A DNA stretch of 64,000 bases, from the NCBI GenBank assembly GCA_038373865.1, contig JAXGGA010002042.1, positions 62,001 to 126,000 on the forward strand, read 5' to 3'. The DNA comes from Uloborus plumipes. Taxonomy: Eukaryota; Arthropoda; Arachnida; Araneae; Uloboridae. Both the position numbers and the translations under genes were made by a program. Shown piece after piece: positions 12,494 to 24,102 of the stretch. The notes below the pieces were generated by a model. The model ran no database searches. It was given only the letters and a program-made list of their open reading frames with translations, and was not told the origin of the DNA. Numbering within the stretch: position 1 is the stretch's first letter; every line of letters begins with the position of its first letter.

Positions 12494-13531
12494 TAAGGGC
12501 GCTTTTCCACTTGACGGCACGACAACGACGAAAGTCGGACGGTAATACGTAACGATAAATACGGTGTCGTGTCGTCTATAGCACTGTTTTTCCACTCAAA
12601 CGATATCGTTTCTCCGAACGGGCCATTTTCCACCACATTTCATTTCGAGACAGCACTGTGCTCACACGTATATCATTATAGCTCCTCCATTTAACAGATT
12701 ACGATAACTGTTATATTTACTTTACCTCCAGAAAAAGAAAACAAATCAAAATACAATATTGAGTGCATGATATTCACAACTTTATTACAGTCTCACCTTG
12801 TTTACTAAGAACGAAACGCATACTATCTGCTGGAATCACAGAGCGATACATGGCGGATCTAATCTCTAAGAGCGCTAATACTCCCAAAGGGGTTGCCATA
12901 GAACTTTTTTCAATTAAGTCCACAGGTTCGCCATGATATAGTTGTTCGTCGCAATATTGTTGTTTGGTTTTGTTTTCGTAATTGTAGTGCTCTTTAGTAC
13001 TAAGCGAGTATATCCCCAGAATTTGTTAATAAATGTGTTTCGTTGTCAATCGTCTCTTCGTTGAACACCATCGAATAGATTCGCCATTTATCGCTCGGCT
13101 GCGCTAACACTATCAGAATGAAAATTTGCGTTTTTTTGTAGCATTAAAAATCGTCTGAGCAACAAAAATGAAACAAAATACCAAATAAAATGAAAAAATT
13201 GTTTTATTGCTACATATTTTGTTTATCGTCTGCAAATTGAAGCTTATATTTATTAATACAGAGATGTCGAATTTAAACGCCATTGCTATAGTTCGAAGAA
13301 AGTAATCATATAGATGAATATCGTCCCGATTTTAAAGGCGAGACGGATGCCATCCGACACGAATAGGACGACAAACGACAGCGTTCGGTCGGAGACGGCA
13401 CAATCGTCCTGGAATCGGGAGATGGAAAAGCGCATAACATATTTTAATGCATTTTGCGTGCTCCAATGTCGGATGACGACAATCGCTTACGATTTATCGT
13501 TGCCGTGTCGGTAAGTGGAAAAGCGCCCTAA
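12494..13531 (+). mobile_element. PIF/Harbinger-type element, copy 2 (element A)
   Basis: Same ends as copy 1 (GGGCGCTTTTCCACTT from 12497 and its complement to 13528), with TAA on both sides (12494-12496 and 13529-13531). The outer 250-350 bases on each side match copy 1. The core (about 12770-13120) does not, and the MADF relic is absent. It lies in the same orientation as copy 1 although the adjoining repeat B is inverted. Confidence 0.78.
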
Positions 13532-13611
13532 CCCCATTCTAATGCAAACACCTGTCACAGGGAAAATATTTATCTGTAATCATTCACCCTTTCAGTGTAT
13601 TTTCTAAATAT
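13532..13611. other. Spacer with left TSD of the next element
   Basis: Ends in CTAAATAT (13604-13611), the likely left duplication of the hAT-like element that follows. Confidence 0.5.
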
Positions 13612-14240
13612 CAGGGTGTAAAAAAATCGATGATTTTGTTTAAAAAATCAAAAAAATCGGATTTTTTTTATTTAAATCGGATTTTTTTTATTTAAAAAAA
13701 AATAGAAACTTCAGTTCTTTTTTTTTTTTTTTTTTTTGAACAACTTACCTTTAAGTTTTTTAAAATACAAAAACACCTTTTAAGTAAAGCTTCACCAGTA
13801 AGGAACCCAGAAAAAAGTGTTAGGAGCCAATCTGAAAATAGTCCTGTCTATTAGCTAGGATAAAAATCAAATGGGGCAGGAAGCTCAATCCAATCCTCAC
13901 TTCATTCAGCCCCCCCCCCTCCCTCTTTATTTTGCTTTTGTTTTGTAAAGCTGGAATATGTTCCATTTCAGCCACTGATAAAAACTGCCCCCCCCCCCCC
14001 CCCAGTTGCTAATGCAAGGCACAGAAAATTCATCTTCTGTCTTGTTATGTTTTTGTTTTTTCTTTTCACTGAAAGTATATCACACACATTCTATCATGTC
14101 CCTCCCCCCTCAATTCACTCTTTGCAACACCTGCCCTGCACCTGCATATATTTTCTTTATTTCACATATTAGACAACAAATAGCACTATTTGTGCATACA
14201 TATTATTTGGACTGGAACCTTCCACCATCTGTGGAGGGGT

Positions 14241-14855
14241 CAGGGCTCGAAAATTATATAGCCCGACATGCCCGGGGCATGTAGAATTTCTGATCGGGCA
14301 TGAATCTTCAACCCTTACATGCCCAGCTGGCCATGTAATTTTACGATCAAATATTTCTATCCTAAACTTTATTATTTCGTATTTTTGAAAAAAATTACCA
14401 TATATGTTAAGTTTGAAATAATTCTTAATTCAGATACAAAACTGCAAATTTAATATTTTGTCTGTTTAACATGTTGACTGCCCAAGTAGGAGATGCTAAT
14501 TTGTAGTATATCCTTTTAGCTGACAGAATAGAATTTGAGTTAGCTTATATGTGATTTGCTGTTTTTCTCCAGATTAGAATTTGTCTTTTACAATGACATT
14601 AATATGGATATTTGACTTCTGAGGAGATGAAAGTAAAGCTAATTGACAGGTACATTGTATTTAGCCTAGCTCATATGCTACGTATGTTTTGTAGCTTGGC
14701 AATCAACGTCTTAACACTGTACGACAAATTCAAATGTTTTTATTTATAAACAACAAAAATAAAACTGGGCAGGTAAAAATTTTATTCGGGCATGTACTTT
14801 TTAGACAAACATGCCCGGCAGGGCATGTAAAATTTTAAAGATTTTTCGAGCCCTG
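14241..14855 (+). mobile_element. hAT MITE with perfect TSD, nested
   Basis: Inverted ends CAGGGCTCGAAAA and TTTTCGAGCCCTG with inner repeats of the GGGCATG / CATGCCC type. The flanks GGAGGGGT (14233-14240 and 14856-14863) are identical 8-mers. It has no coding capacity. It is inserted in the element at 13612-16241 and is therefore younger than it. Confidence 0.92.
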
Positions 14856-14889
14856 GGAGGGGTGATGAGTAGAATTACTTTTCAATTTA

Positions 14890-16085
14890 TTAAGAGCAAG
14901 AATCTGAAAAACTGTCAGCCTAGCATTTATGAGGTGATTCATAACCTCTCAGATTTTCTCCCAAAAATTACCAAATGTTTATTATCTTATTAAAAGACCA
15001 AATCCAGAATGTTTTGCTCTAAAGTTGAGTTGTTTACTTTTTATGGACCCCTAAAGATGAAGGTGCGGCATCAAAAATTGAGCGGATTTTCAAGACATGG
15101 AAGTTGCCGTGAACCAAAACTCTTACCAGGAACTGTTTAACTCCAATTTTCTTTTTGTATATGGAATATAGAAGATTCAAACTTTACAAAATGAACGTTA
15201 AATTTGTGGTAAGTTGCTGCCGTAAGGTCAGTGAAGTAAGGTCAAAACAAGGCATTTTTGAGGTCCAAAAACAGCTTGTACATTTCAGTTGGCACGGCAG
15301 AAGTAGTGTCGTTTGAAAGACCAGTGTAAGCACTTTAAAATAATGTATAAATAACCGAGGAAAGTTCAGCGTGCTTTTAGTTACGTAAGGCCGAAATATG
15401 AAAAATGTCATATTTTACCGATATTCAAACGGTCATAACTTCCTCTGCCAACAACATATTGAAATATTTTTTTTTGCCAAAGTCATACTTTATTCTTTGT
15501 CTTAATAGAACAGTTGAGTCCTTTGAGGCGAAATGTAAAAATTTTTTTTACAAAAAATGCACAGGAAAAAATGGCCTTACGCAATAAAAGCATGATGAAC
15601 TTTTCTCGGTTATTTATACATTATTTTAAAGTGCTTACACTGGTCTTTCAAACGACACTACTTTTGCCGTGCCAACTGAAATGTACAAGCTGTTTTTGGA
15701 CCTCAAAAACGATAAAAAACGTCAAAAGTGCCTTATTTTGAGGGCCTTCACTGACCTTACGGCAACAACTTACCGCAAATTTAACATTCATTTTGTAAAG
15801 TTTCAACCTTCTATATTTCATATACAAAAAGAAAATTGGAGTTAAACAGTTCCTGGTAAGAGTTTTGGCTCACAGCAACTTCCATGTCTTGAAAATCCGC
15901 TTAATTTTTGATGCCGCACCTTAACCGTTAGGGATCCACAAAAACTAAACAACTCAACTTTAGAGCAAAACATTCTGGATTTGGTCTTTCAATAAGATAA
16001 TAAATATTTGGTAATTTTTGGGAGAAAATCTGAGAGGTCATGAATTACACACAGGCGTGACACTCTCTCAGATTCTTGCTCTTAA
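14890..16085 (+). mobile_element. 1.2-kb foldback element (arms about 505 bp)
   Basis: The left arm 14890-15392 is matched in reverse complement by 15573-16085, with a spacer of about 180 bp. Outer ends are TTAAGAGCAAGAATCTGA and its complement. The arms are similar but not identical (small indels, such as an insert near 15700). No transposase is readable and no convincing TSD is seen. Any transcript across it would form a long hairpin. Confidence 0.9.
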
Positions 16086-16241
16086 ATGGAAATCAAAGCT
16101 CTAAAAGAAAATGGTAAAAATAATGAAATTGTTATTGTCCAAGAGAATTTTTTAAGGATTAAAATAAAAAGTGATTTAAATCAATGATTTCTTTTAAAAA
16201 ATCGCGATTTAAATCAATTGATTTAAATCATTGACACCCTG

Positions 16242-16937
16242 TTGAATATTTAAAACAATTCTCTTAACTTAAGAAATTTATTGTCTTAAAGAATTAATTC
16301 ACTTATTATTATTTAAATTCAAATGTGTTTTTTTCTTCTAATTTACAGAAAATTTTATCTAGAATGTATTGGGGTAACTCAGTCATTCCCCGCGCGATCT
16401 CTTTCGTCACTGTTCGGTGCGCGCCTTATGCCGGGTTAAGATGACATTTGGCTTATCCCACTAGTTGATTCTAAGGCTAATTTAATCAAGAGATGATAAA
16501 TATTCGTTTAGCTTGGTTAGCAGAGCAATATTTTAAAAAGAGGAGGGCACTGAACAGAATACAATGAGGAAATCAAATTAAAATATAAAAAAAACTGAAT
16601 ATTCAAACGTTTAGAAAAATCAAAATTTTGATTTTAGACACTAACGCGAAATTTATTTGCGGAGTTTTAAAAAGAATTCTCCCGAAATTGAGATTGATAA
16701 TCACAGTGTATCTGCGCCGTTTATTCAAAAAGTTTGCTACCGCATTGGTGACCAAAGTAAAATTGAGGGGCGAGTGTAGACCTTGAAAAACATCTGAATA
16801 AGGAGCTCTGTACCATTCCGGACTTTTCTTTTTTTTTTTTTTGTATCATCAACGTTTCCCACTACCAAAAACATTTTAGCTTTACAAAAATATAGGCTAT
16901 GTTAGTTAAAGTATAAAAACTAAAGCTAAATTTCATA
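16242..16937. other. No gene recognised
   Basis: AT-rich spacer. Contains a short GC-rich patch (16389-16436) without recognisable coding. Confidence 0.5.
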
Positions 16938-17345
16938 TAAAAAATTAAATTTATCATCCACTTTTTGGTAAAGTTTTTATCAACTGATGCTACATAGTTG
17001 GATTAATTATGCATAACTTAAAATATTAGGTGAAATTTCATAAACCATATTTATACTTCTCAAAATTGTTAAATATGTTTTGGGGGTCACCCTTCGAAGG
17101 GGGAGCCATTGTAGCCAGGGGTCATTTGTATCTCCCCGAGCTACAACCCCCCCCCCCCCCAGAGTGGGTTGCATAGATTATACGAAACTAGAAAATATTT
17201 GCGGAAATTTCAGAAAAGAAATATTAGTATTTTTCAGAAGCTCCATGATACATTTTGGGTGTCACCCCTGGAAGTGTGTCGCCCGGCTCAAACGCCTCAA
17301 CCTCCTCCCCCTCTCCCAAGCGATGCTACAATATTTAATAGATTA
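16938..17345 (+). repeat. Tandem repeat array, left part (monomer about 170 bp)
   Basis: Successive units begin with AAAATATT...GAAATTTCA, continue to a GGGTGTCACCC-type block followed by a C-run, then restart. Unit starts are near 17020 and 17191. A third unit is cut at 17346 by the Tc3-like transposon and resumes at 19253. No product is inferred; open frames here are incidental. Confidence 0.75.
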
Positions 17346-17582
17346 TACAGTGCGTACCGAAATGATAGGTCCAGCCAAATTTTCAAAATTTCAACTCTTA
17401 ATTGAGAATTTGAATCACCTTTTTGGTGGAGACAATTAATCTGTAATCGTTATAACTATTTATGATGAAATGTCTTACAAATAAATAATTCATTTTTATT
17501 TTAAATAAATTTTCACTTTCAGACCTTTTCAAAAAGATAGGTCCACCTTCAGAAATTTTGCAACAATCACGTTTATTTCCAA

Positions 17583-17932
17583 AAAATTAAATTTATCATC
17601 CACTTTTTGGTAAAGTTTTTATCAACTGATGCTACATAGTTGGATTAATTATGCATAACTTAAAATATTAGGTGAAATTTCATAAACGATATTTATACTT
17701 CTCAAAATTGTTAAATATGTTTTGGGGGTCACTCTTCGAAGGGGGAACGATTGTAGCCAGGGGTCATTTGTTCTCCCCGCGCTACAATCCCCCCCCCCCC
17801 CCCCAGAGTGGGTTGCATAGATTATACGAAACTAGAAAATATTTGTGGAAATTTCAGAAAAGAAATATTAGTATTTTTCAGAAGCTCCATGATACATTTT
17901 GGGTGTCACCCCTGGAAGTGTGTCGAATAAAA
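17583..17932 (+). repeat. Copy of the tandem-array unit inside the Tc3-like element
   Basis: A segment of about 345 bp nearly identical to 16943-17279, differing mainly in C-run length and a few substitutions, lies between the left end of the transposon and its transposase relic. It is far more similar to the left array unit than adjacent array units are to each other, implying a recent copy event or an assembly duplication. Confidence 0.85.
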
Positions 17933-18039
17933 ATATCGTTGCTTAGTCTTACTGCGGAATTATGCTGGCTGCTGTGGAGATATTTAAACAGATTTGAGCC
18001 TCACGTTGTAATCAAACTAAATTGGTTGTTGTTGCAGTC

Positions 18040-18900
18040 TTTCGCTAGTTGCGCAGGGGAAAATTGATGCATTTAAAAAGTGTGGACAATCGATTAGAGA
18101 AATAGGTAAGCTTTTAAACAGATTGCATAATGTTGTAAACAATTTTTTGTGACTTAGAAATGCTTATGGCAGAAAAAAATTATCTGGCCGACCATCAAAA
18201 GTGAAACCTCGACAATGAAGGACTATCGTAAAGGACTTCAAATCTGGAAATATGAGCTTATCCACTTTGGCCAGACAACAAAACGCTTTAATATCAAAAT
18301 CTACAGTTCATAGAGTGGTAAAGAAGTTTGGCAATTTAGTTTACTTGAAGAGAAAAGCTGCTTCGAAATTGACTAAAAAACACAAAGGAAAGAGATTGAA
18401 ATTTGCAAAAGAAGTGATGTCCTGGAAACAAGATTGGCATCGTGTGATATTCAGTTATGATTAGAAATTCAACCTGGATGGTCCAGATGGCTGGCAGTAT
18501 TGCTAGCACGATGTGAGTAATGATACACAGATATTCTCTCTGAGGCAAGCTGGTGGTGGTTCCTTTATGGTGTGGGCCAGATTCGGAGATGCAGGAAAAC
18601 CGATATAGCATTTGTAGACATTCGCTTGGCAGCTGCAGGCTACCAACAGCTACTTGAACAATATTTTCTTCCACAATTGGAACACATCAGGGGCCCATTC
18701 TTCTTCTTCTTCCAACAGGATAATGTTCCTGTGTACACTGCAAAGTCCACTTTCAAATGTTTATTGGACACTGGTGCACATTTATTGATCGGCCAGTTTG
18801 TTGCCTCGCCCTAAATATGGTTAAAAACATGTGGGGAATACTCGTAAAAAACGTTATTTGCAGGCGGAGGGCAATACAACAGTTCAGCAGACTTAAAAAA
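18040..18900 (+). pseudogene. Tc3-like transposase, broken
   Basis: Conceptual translation in shifting frames gives the order expected of a Tc1/mariner transposase. First comes an N-terminal helix-turn-helix (IDAFKKCGQSIREIGKLLNR near 18064). A second follows (STVHRVVKKFG near 18300). Then FSYD-stop-KFNLDGPDG (18450-18485, first catalytic D region), GGGSFMVWARFGDAGKTD, and FQQDNVPVYT near 18716 (second D). The third acidic region (PDLN-IENLWG in the family) is degraded to LNMVKNMWG near 18813, in another frame and with K for the expected E. Several stops and at least one frameshift mean no active enzyme. Normal length is about 330 residues, and most of it is represented. Confidence 0.85.
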
Positions 18901-19252
18901 TGATATTTTCTCCAAATGATCAAAAATTAATACGAATTTTCTTGTAAATACTTGTAGAAACCAAGCCAAATAGGATTTATGAGCTTATTCAGAAAAAAGA
19001 TACCAAAATTTCTTATTAATGCAACATTAACTTGATGCTTGGTTCAGTGGACCTATCTTTTAGAAACTGCTGTTTCATATAATTTTTGATTTTCTTACTA
19101 TTCTTATTATCTGTATATTATTCATGTATTATTTTACACTGAATGAAGTAATGTAGTTTATAAAATAGCACATTGTACACAATAAACCCTTCTTTATCAG
19201 CATAACTTTTGTTTTTAATGCTGGATCTATAATAAATTCGACACGCACTGTA

Positions 19253-19720
19253 TATAACTTTAAATATTATGCGAAGTTTCAGAAAGACAATATTTATATT
19301 TTTCAAAAACATCTTAAATACATTTCGGGTGTCACCCCCAGAAGGGTCTCCCCGAAGGTGGACGATCCCTGTTGCAACAAAACTACTGCATAAATATAAT
19401 CTAAAATACATTCGGCGCAAATCGTACTAACTGGTGCTACTGGTTTGAAAGATTAAATGCATCAGTAGATGTTGAATAAAAAATTCAGAATTGAAGAATC
19501 TTTCATAAACACGTAATACCATTTTGGTGTCACACTTTACAGGTGTGTCACTCGGCTACAGCCCCCCCCCCCAAAAAAAAAAGATATGTTTTTATTTCCC
19601 TTCCTCTTTTTCTTTTTTCTTTCTTCTTTTTTTCTTCCTTGTTTCTTTTTTGGTTCGCTCCGGGTGCCATCCTCTAGATGGGTGACACCTGGGGCGGATC
19701 CCCCCCCCCTTGCACCGACG
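19253..19720 (+). repeat. Tandem repeat array, right part, decaying
   Basis: Resumes the interrupted unit (AAATATTATGCGAAGTTTCAG, then CGGGTGTCACCCCC near 19327). More diverged units with GGTGTCAC / TCACTCGGCTACAG follow near 19524-19560, and the block is found inverted near 19668-19720 with a C-run. It fades out into pyrimidine-rich sequence (19590-19650). Confidence 0.65.
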
Positions 19721-19868
19721 CTACTGACTCCTCTCATGATGTAACAAAACACATCAAGATGATCTACACTGCTTCTTTTACTTGAACTCAATTTATTTCT
19801 ACTCAATAACACACTAAAACACCAATCTATGTTACAGGTTATCTTTATAACTACTCTTTACTAAACAG

Positions 19869-21337
19869 CAGGGGTCTGTCCAGGACTTTTTACAGGGTCC
19901 GTTTTTTGTGAAAAACTAAATAATTTTGTGAAAAATCACATAATTTTATGAAAATCAAACAATTTTTGAGAAAAAAAAGGATTTTTTTTTTTTTTTAATT
20001 TCCTAAAAAATAAAAATAAATTTCATTTACTTTCCTCTTAAAACAGCGTATTAAACATCAAAAATGCGAAAAATCCGATTCCTGTAGCGGATGCAAAGAG
20101 ATTGCAGTTTTCAAAGTGATGGCATCAAAAGCAAAAAAACGGCATATAAACCAGTTCATTTTGGTAAAAAATTTTTACAACTGCATTTTAAAGGTCCATG
20201 ATGAACATATTAATTTCTGTTAACACAATTAATGCAAGAATAAAATGATACGATCCATTCAGTGTTTAGTACTTAGACTCCTAAAAAAGCAGTTAATTTT
20301 GCTTTCAAACTTTAAAATAATGATTTAAACAAAAAATAAAACGAATTTTCATTTATTGCGTCCTAATAAAGAGTAATTAGCTGGAAAAATAAGTAAAATT
20401 TCATTTTCATGTTGGATGCAGAGATGGCATTTTTCAAAATGAAAACATCATAAGTATAAAAACGGTAAATAAAATAATTTATTAAAGTCAAATATTTCAT
20501 CAGGTTTATCTGATGAATATCTTTCATAATCACCGACATATTCGCCGAATGACATATTGCCAAAAATTCGGAGGAAAAAATACGAAAGTAGGGAGACATA
20601 GCAAAACAGACAATACCGAACTTCCAAAGGAAAAATACATTAATTATTAATGAAGACAACCAAAACACCACCCTTGTAGGCATCAAAAAATAATAATAAT
20701 TTTCTGCCAAAATAAGGTCTAAAGGTCGCACAATTTTAAATAGCTGGTCACTCTATCAGAAGCAATCCCATTTTTTCTCCAACCTTAGCTATCTGTTTGC
20801 AGTTCTAAGTTCATTGCAATTATTATTGCTACTAAGATAATTGCAGTTATTATTTATTCTTTTTTGTTTATATCGAGAGCAGGGAGAAAAATCCTTACTC
20901 TGCATTTCCAGAGAAATCTATAACAGCAACATCACAACAAGCCATTTTGATTTGCATATGATAAAACAAACAAGCAGAACTATTAAAGCAAAATGACTAC
21001 CTTTTTTAAGTTGTTAATTTCTTTAAAAGAAGCCGGAGCATAGCACACAGGAAGTGTGGCTACTTTTTTTTTTTTTTTCGCAAAAGTGCCGAATAAGCGA
21101 TTCCCTTCTTTAACTTCAGAAAAGGCCCAAAAAGTATGGGTTTTTACACAAAAATATGCTATGATTTCATATTTGCTTCTTGAATGGATAATGGGTGAAA
21201 TGTCCGTTTTGTTTGATTAGCATTTTGTGAAGGGTCCGTTTTACTTGATCGTATTTTTGTGATGGGTCCGTTTTGCTTGATCGTATTTTTGTGAAGGGTC
21301 CGTTAACGGACCCGAATTTCCTCTGGCCAGACCCCTG
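19869..21337 (+). mobile_element. hAT-like element with GGGTCCGTTTT subterminal repeats
   Basis: Ends CAGGGGTCTGTCCAGG and, complemented, CAGGGGTCTGGCCAGAGG form an inverted pair. The right end holds three direct copies of a roughly 35-bp unit containing GGGTCCGTTTT (21220-21305) plus the palindrome GGGTCCGTTAACGGACCC. The left end has one such unit (19900). No clean 8-bp TSD is seen. The interior is AT-rich with no readable transposase. Confidence 0.65.
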
Positions 21338-22562
21338 AGCAACGCCAACATTGATCTATCTGCACCCTAGGAACTTACAAACTAATCTCAACGTTGAAAT
21401 TTTGAAGGTAACTTCCTTTGAGAAGAAATAAAGGTGGAGGGAATGTAACCCTATTATCCTGAAACATCAATGGCACCATGTGAGTTGGGCGGAAATTTCG
21501 AGTTGAATGTAGCCGCTGAACAATTTTCCCATCAGCTGCAGCGGTAAACGTTGAAAAGCATTTAACTGTTGTAAGAAAATTCATATTTTCAGGCATGGTA
21601 CTCCTGTTGTATCACAAATTGCGAAAAAAAAATCCCGACCAGGAGGCCTAGTAACTTCTCAGATATCTAGGACTGTTATTTGACATCTAAAATAAATAAA
21701 AAGGATCTAACTGATGTATTCAATGAGTACATGTCCCAGACTTGCCTTCGCGTTTAAGTTTTCATGCTGATTTCATAGGTAAATGTAATGAAATATTTTA
21801 CATTATGAATGAAAATACCTTTTTGTTTCAAAAAGTACACTTTTTACCTAACTAGTAATTATTCTTATGGCTTTGAAATATTTCGTTCTCATTTCCTTTG
21901 CTTAGCAAGCAGTCTACTCCCCAAGCTCGTGACAGACGAGCTCGTGAAACAACAATAACTCTTATCTAATTGCCAAACATGTTAACAAAATATGAGCAAA
22001 ATTACGCAGACGATCATTACAAATTCGTGGCAATTTATTGTTTTTCGTTTTCTCCTTGCTAGATTTTAGTTTTTATTTTTTAACAGCATTATTTTTATAA
22101 AGCAGGTGACATTTTTTGGAAAGACCAAATAAGTTGAATAGAACAGGAATGCGATGAGGCATTTTACGAAGTATGTCACAGTCCCACAAATATTTTTTTT
22201 ACAAGAATTATAAACTGGTGCTAATGATAACAAATGTGGAACATCGATTTACATTTAGAACAGGAAGAAAGCAACATACTAAAAACCTTCTGCTGAACAA
22301 TCAACTTTTAAACTTGAAAATGAAAATATAAAAACATAATGAAATCAACAAATCAAATAGATAACTATACTATGTACTCCAGTGTAAATGTAAACTAAAG
22401 TGTGGCTCCTCCTCCCCTCTCCTGCAAGATTTATAATTGCACACTCCCACAGATCAAGCACAAAACATTTAGATTATAACATAAATAGTAAAAGTAAAAA
22501 ATTCGGTTACAATAAAAAATGTAATTGCTATTAAAAATGCAGGATTAAATTGGAAATTTTTT
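21338..22562. other. No gene recognised
   Basis: AT-rich; the open frame at 21375-21596 (-) has no recognisable motif. Confidence 0.5.
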
Positions 22563-22765
22563 TCAAAGGTTTTTAATTACTATATTCGTTAATATCAAAC
22601 AAAGGCGGGACCTAGCTAAGAGCACTCTCGATCAACTTATCTTTCAAACAAAAAAACTAAATCAAAATTGGTCCATCCATTTAAGCACTAGAGTGCCACA
22701 GACAGATACACAGACATGTCAAATTTATAACCCCTTTTTTGCTGCGTCACGGTTTGACAATAGAT
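22563..22765 (-). repeat. Dispersed repeat C, copy 1
   Basis: Reverse complement of the segment at about 35750-35970. It shares a GGGGTTATAAA start, a GTGTCTGTGTATCTGTCTGTGGC block, GGATGGACC, and a TTTTAATTACTAT tail. This layout is common to arthropod dispersed repeats. No open frame is present. Confidence 0.6.
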
Positions 22766-22852
22766 TGTTTTGACTAAAACACCATTTCAGTCACCTGGCA
22801 AACTTTATAACCATATGTCAAGCATAGAAATTTGTGTCATGCGTAGACACCA

Positions 22853-22871
22853 TGTGTGTGTGTGTGTGTGT
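22853..22871 (+). repeat. (TG)n microsatellite
   Basis: About nine TG units directly after a GACACCA motif. Confidence 0.9.
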
Positions 22872-24102
22872 TAAAGTTTAAACAATATTCACATTTCACA
22901 ATCTCTTCCGACACCAGTATACCTCAACACTCAAATTTTGAATTGGTAGCCAATGGCTACTAACACCCCACAAAATGGTAGCCAAATTTCAGAAAATGGT
23001 AGCCAAACTTAAAATTTAAAAAAAAGTGCGTAAAATGTGTATTTAGAAAAATATATTTAAATTTTAAAGCAATAATGTAAAGCTCAATGTTTATATAAAC
23101 AATGTTCTAAACTGCTACCTTTACGTTTCTTAAAAATAGATGCATGACTAAACATCATACATCATTCATTGCTCAAATATATTGTCAAAAAGGTTAAAAT
23201 TAAAGAAAACATATGAATTTCAAAAATTTTAAAACTCAATGACATTTTTGTTTTCTGAAACATGATTTGTTTGAAATAAGGAAGCACTTAGTTCTATTCA
23301 GAAATCAGAAATATTACATGAACAAGTAATATATGCTTTGCAGTTTGTTCTCAGTCTATAACTAAATTTTAAGATAAAGAAGGCAGCATAAATGATAAAC
23401 ATAAATAATTGCAAGTATTTTAAAATTCATTTCTTCCAGATGTTGGAAATATAAATTTGAACAGTATAAAAATGAGTAATTTCTAAGTCACAATAAATTT
23501 TTTATATAATGATACTGGAATATGTTATAAATATTTAGATATGATTCCATTTCAGGTAAGTGCATTATGTAGTTATTACAGATAATCAATCTTTGGCTAA
23601 TTTCATATAATTATTGTAATCTAACTACTATTAAAAAAAAACCTAAGCTCATGTGTGTAATTGAAATTTTTAGTGAAGAACAGCATTTTCAATGTAACTT
23701 GCTAAAAATCAAGAATAAAGTTTGATTATACCCATATTTGAATGTTCAAAATTCAATAAATAAGTTCTAACTTGCTCTTATGAAGAAAAAAAATATTTCT
23801 TTTGTTATTTGTTTTTGATACTTGTTCACAAAAAAAAAAAAAATCAATAAAATTTAAGTTTGGACAGTACGGTTTAAACTCGGGCCAACACCTGTTGTAA
23901 GACACTTCAAAAATATTTTATCTGATTTTTTTTAGTATGTAGCAAGAACAGACATTCAAAATTTGGTAAAAACCCGACCTTTGGTCTCAAAACACTTTTC
24001 TCTTTCTTTTTTGGTTTTAATAACATAGTATAAACAAGCAGCAAAATATTCTTAAGTAAAAAATGATTATTAAACAAAAGAATAAAGTGAGTCAAGATAT
24101 AG

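Larger units (their letters stand above)
13612..16241 (+). mobile_element. hAT-like element with nested insertions
   Basis: Ends CAGGGTGTA and its complement GACACCCTG (16233-16241), both followed inward by AAATCGATTT-like subterminal motifs. Flanking 8-mers CTAAATAT and TTGAATAT agree at 6 of 8 positions, compatible with an aged hAT duplication. Without the two nested elements (14241-14855 and 14890-16085), under 0.9 kb remains, so it is non-autonomous. C-rich runs occur at 13911 and 13988. Confidence 0.72.
17348..19250 (+). mobile_element. Tc3-like (Tc1/mariner) transposon with IR/DR ends
   Basis: Ends CAGTGCGT (17348) and ACGCACTG (to 19250) with TA on each side (17346-17347 and 19251-19252), the Tc1/mariner target. 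A second copy of the GATAGGTCCA binding-site motif lies about 180 bp inside each end (17534 on the left and, complemented, near 19049 on the right). This is the direct repeat-in-inverted repeat layout of Tc3 and Sleeping Beauty-type elements. It interrupts the tandem array: joining 17347 to 19253 restores a continuous monomer. Confidence 0.88.

Noticed and set aside
3800..16436. Shared CCCCGCGCGAT(C/T)TCT word near 3806-3822 (-) and 16389 (+)
   Set aside because: Similarity does not extend beyond about 19 bases, so common origin is not supported.
17080..18067. Open frames of 119 and 131 codons with similar peptides
   Set aside because: The similarity comes from the duplicated tandem-array unit; stops differ between copies and no family motif is present.
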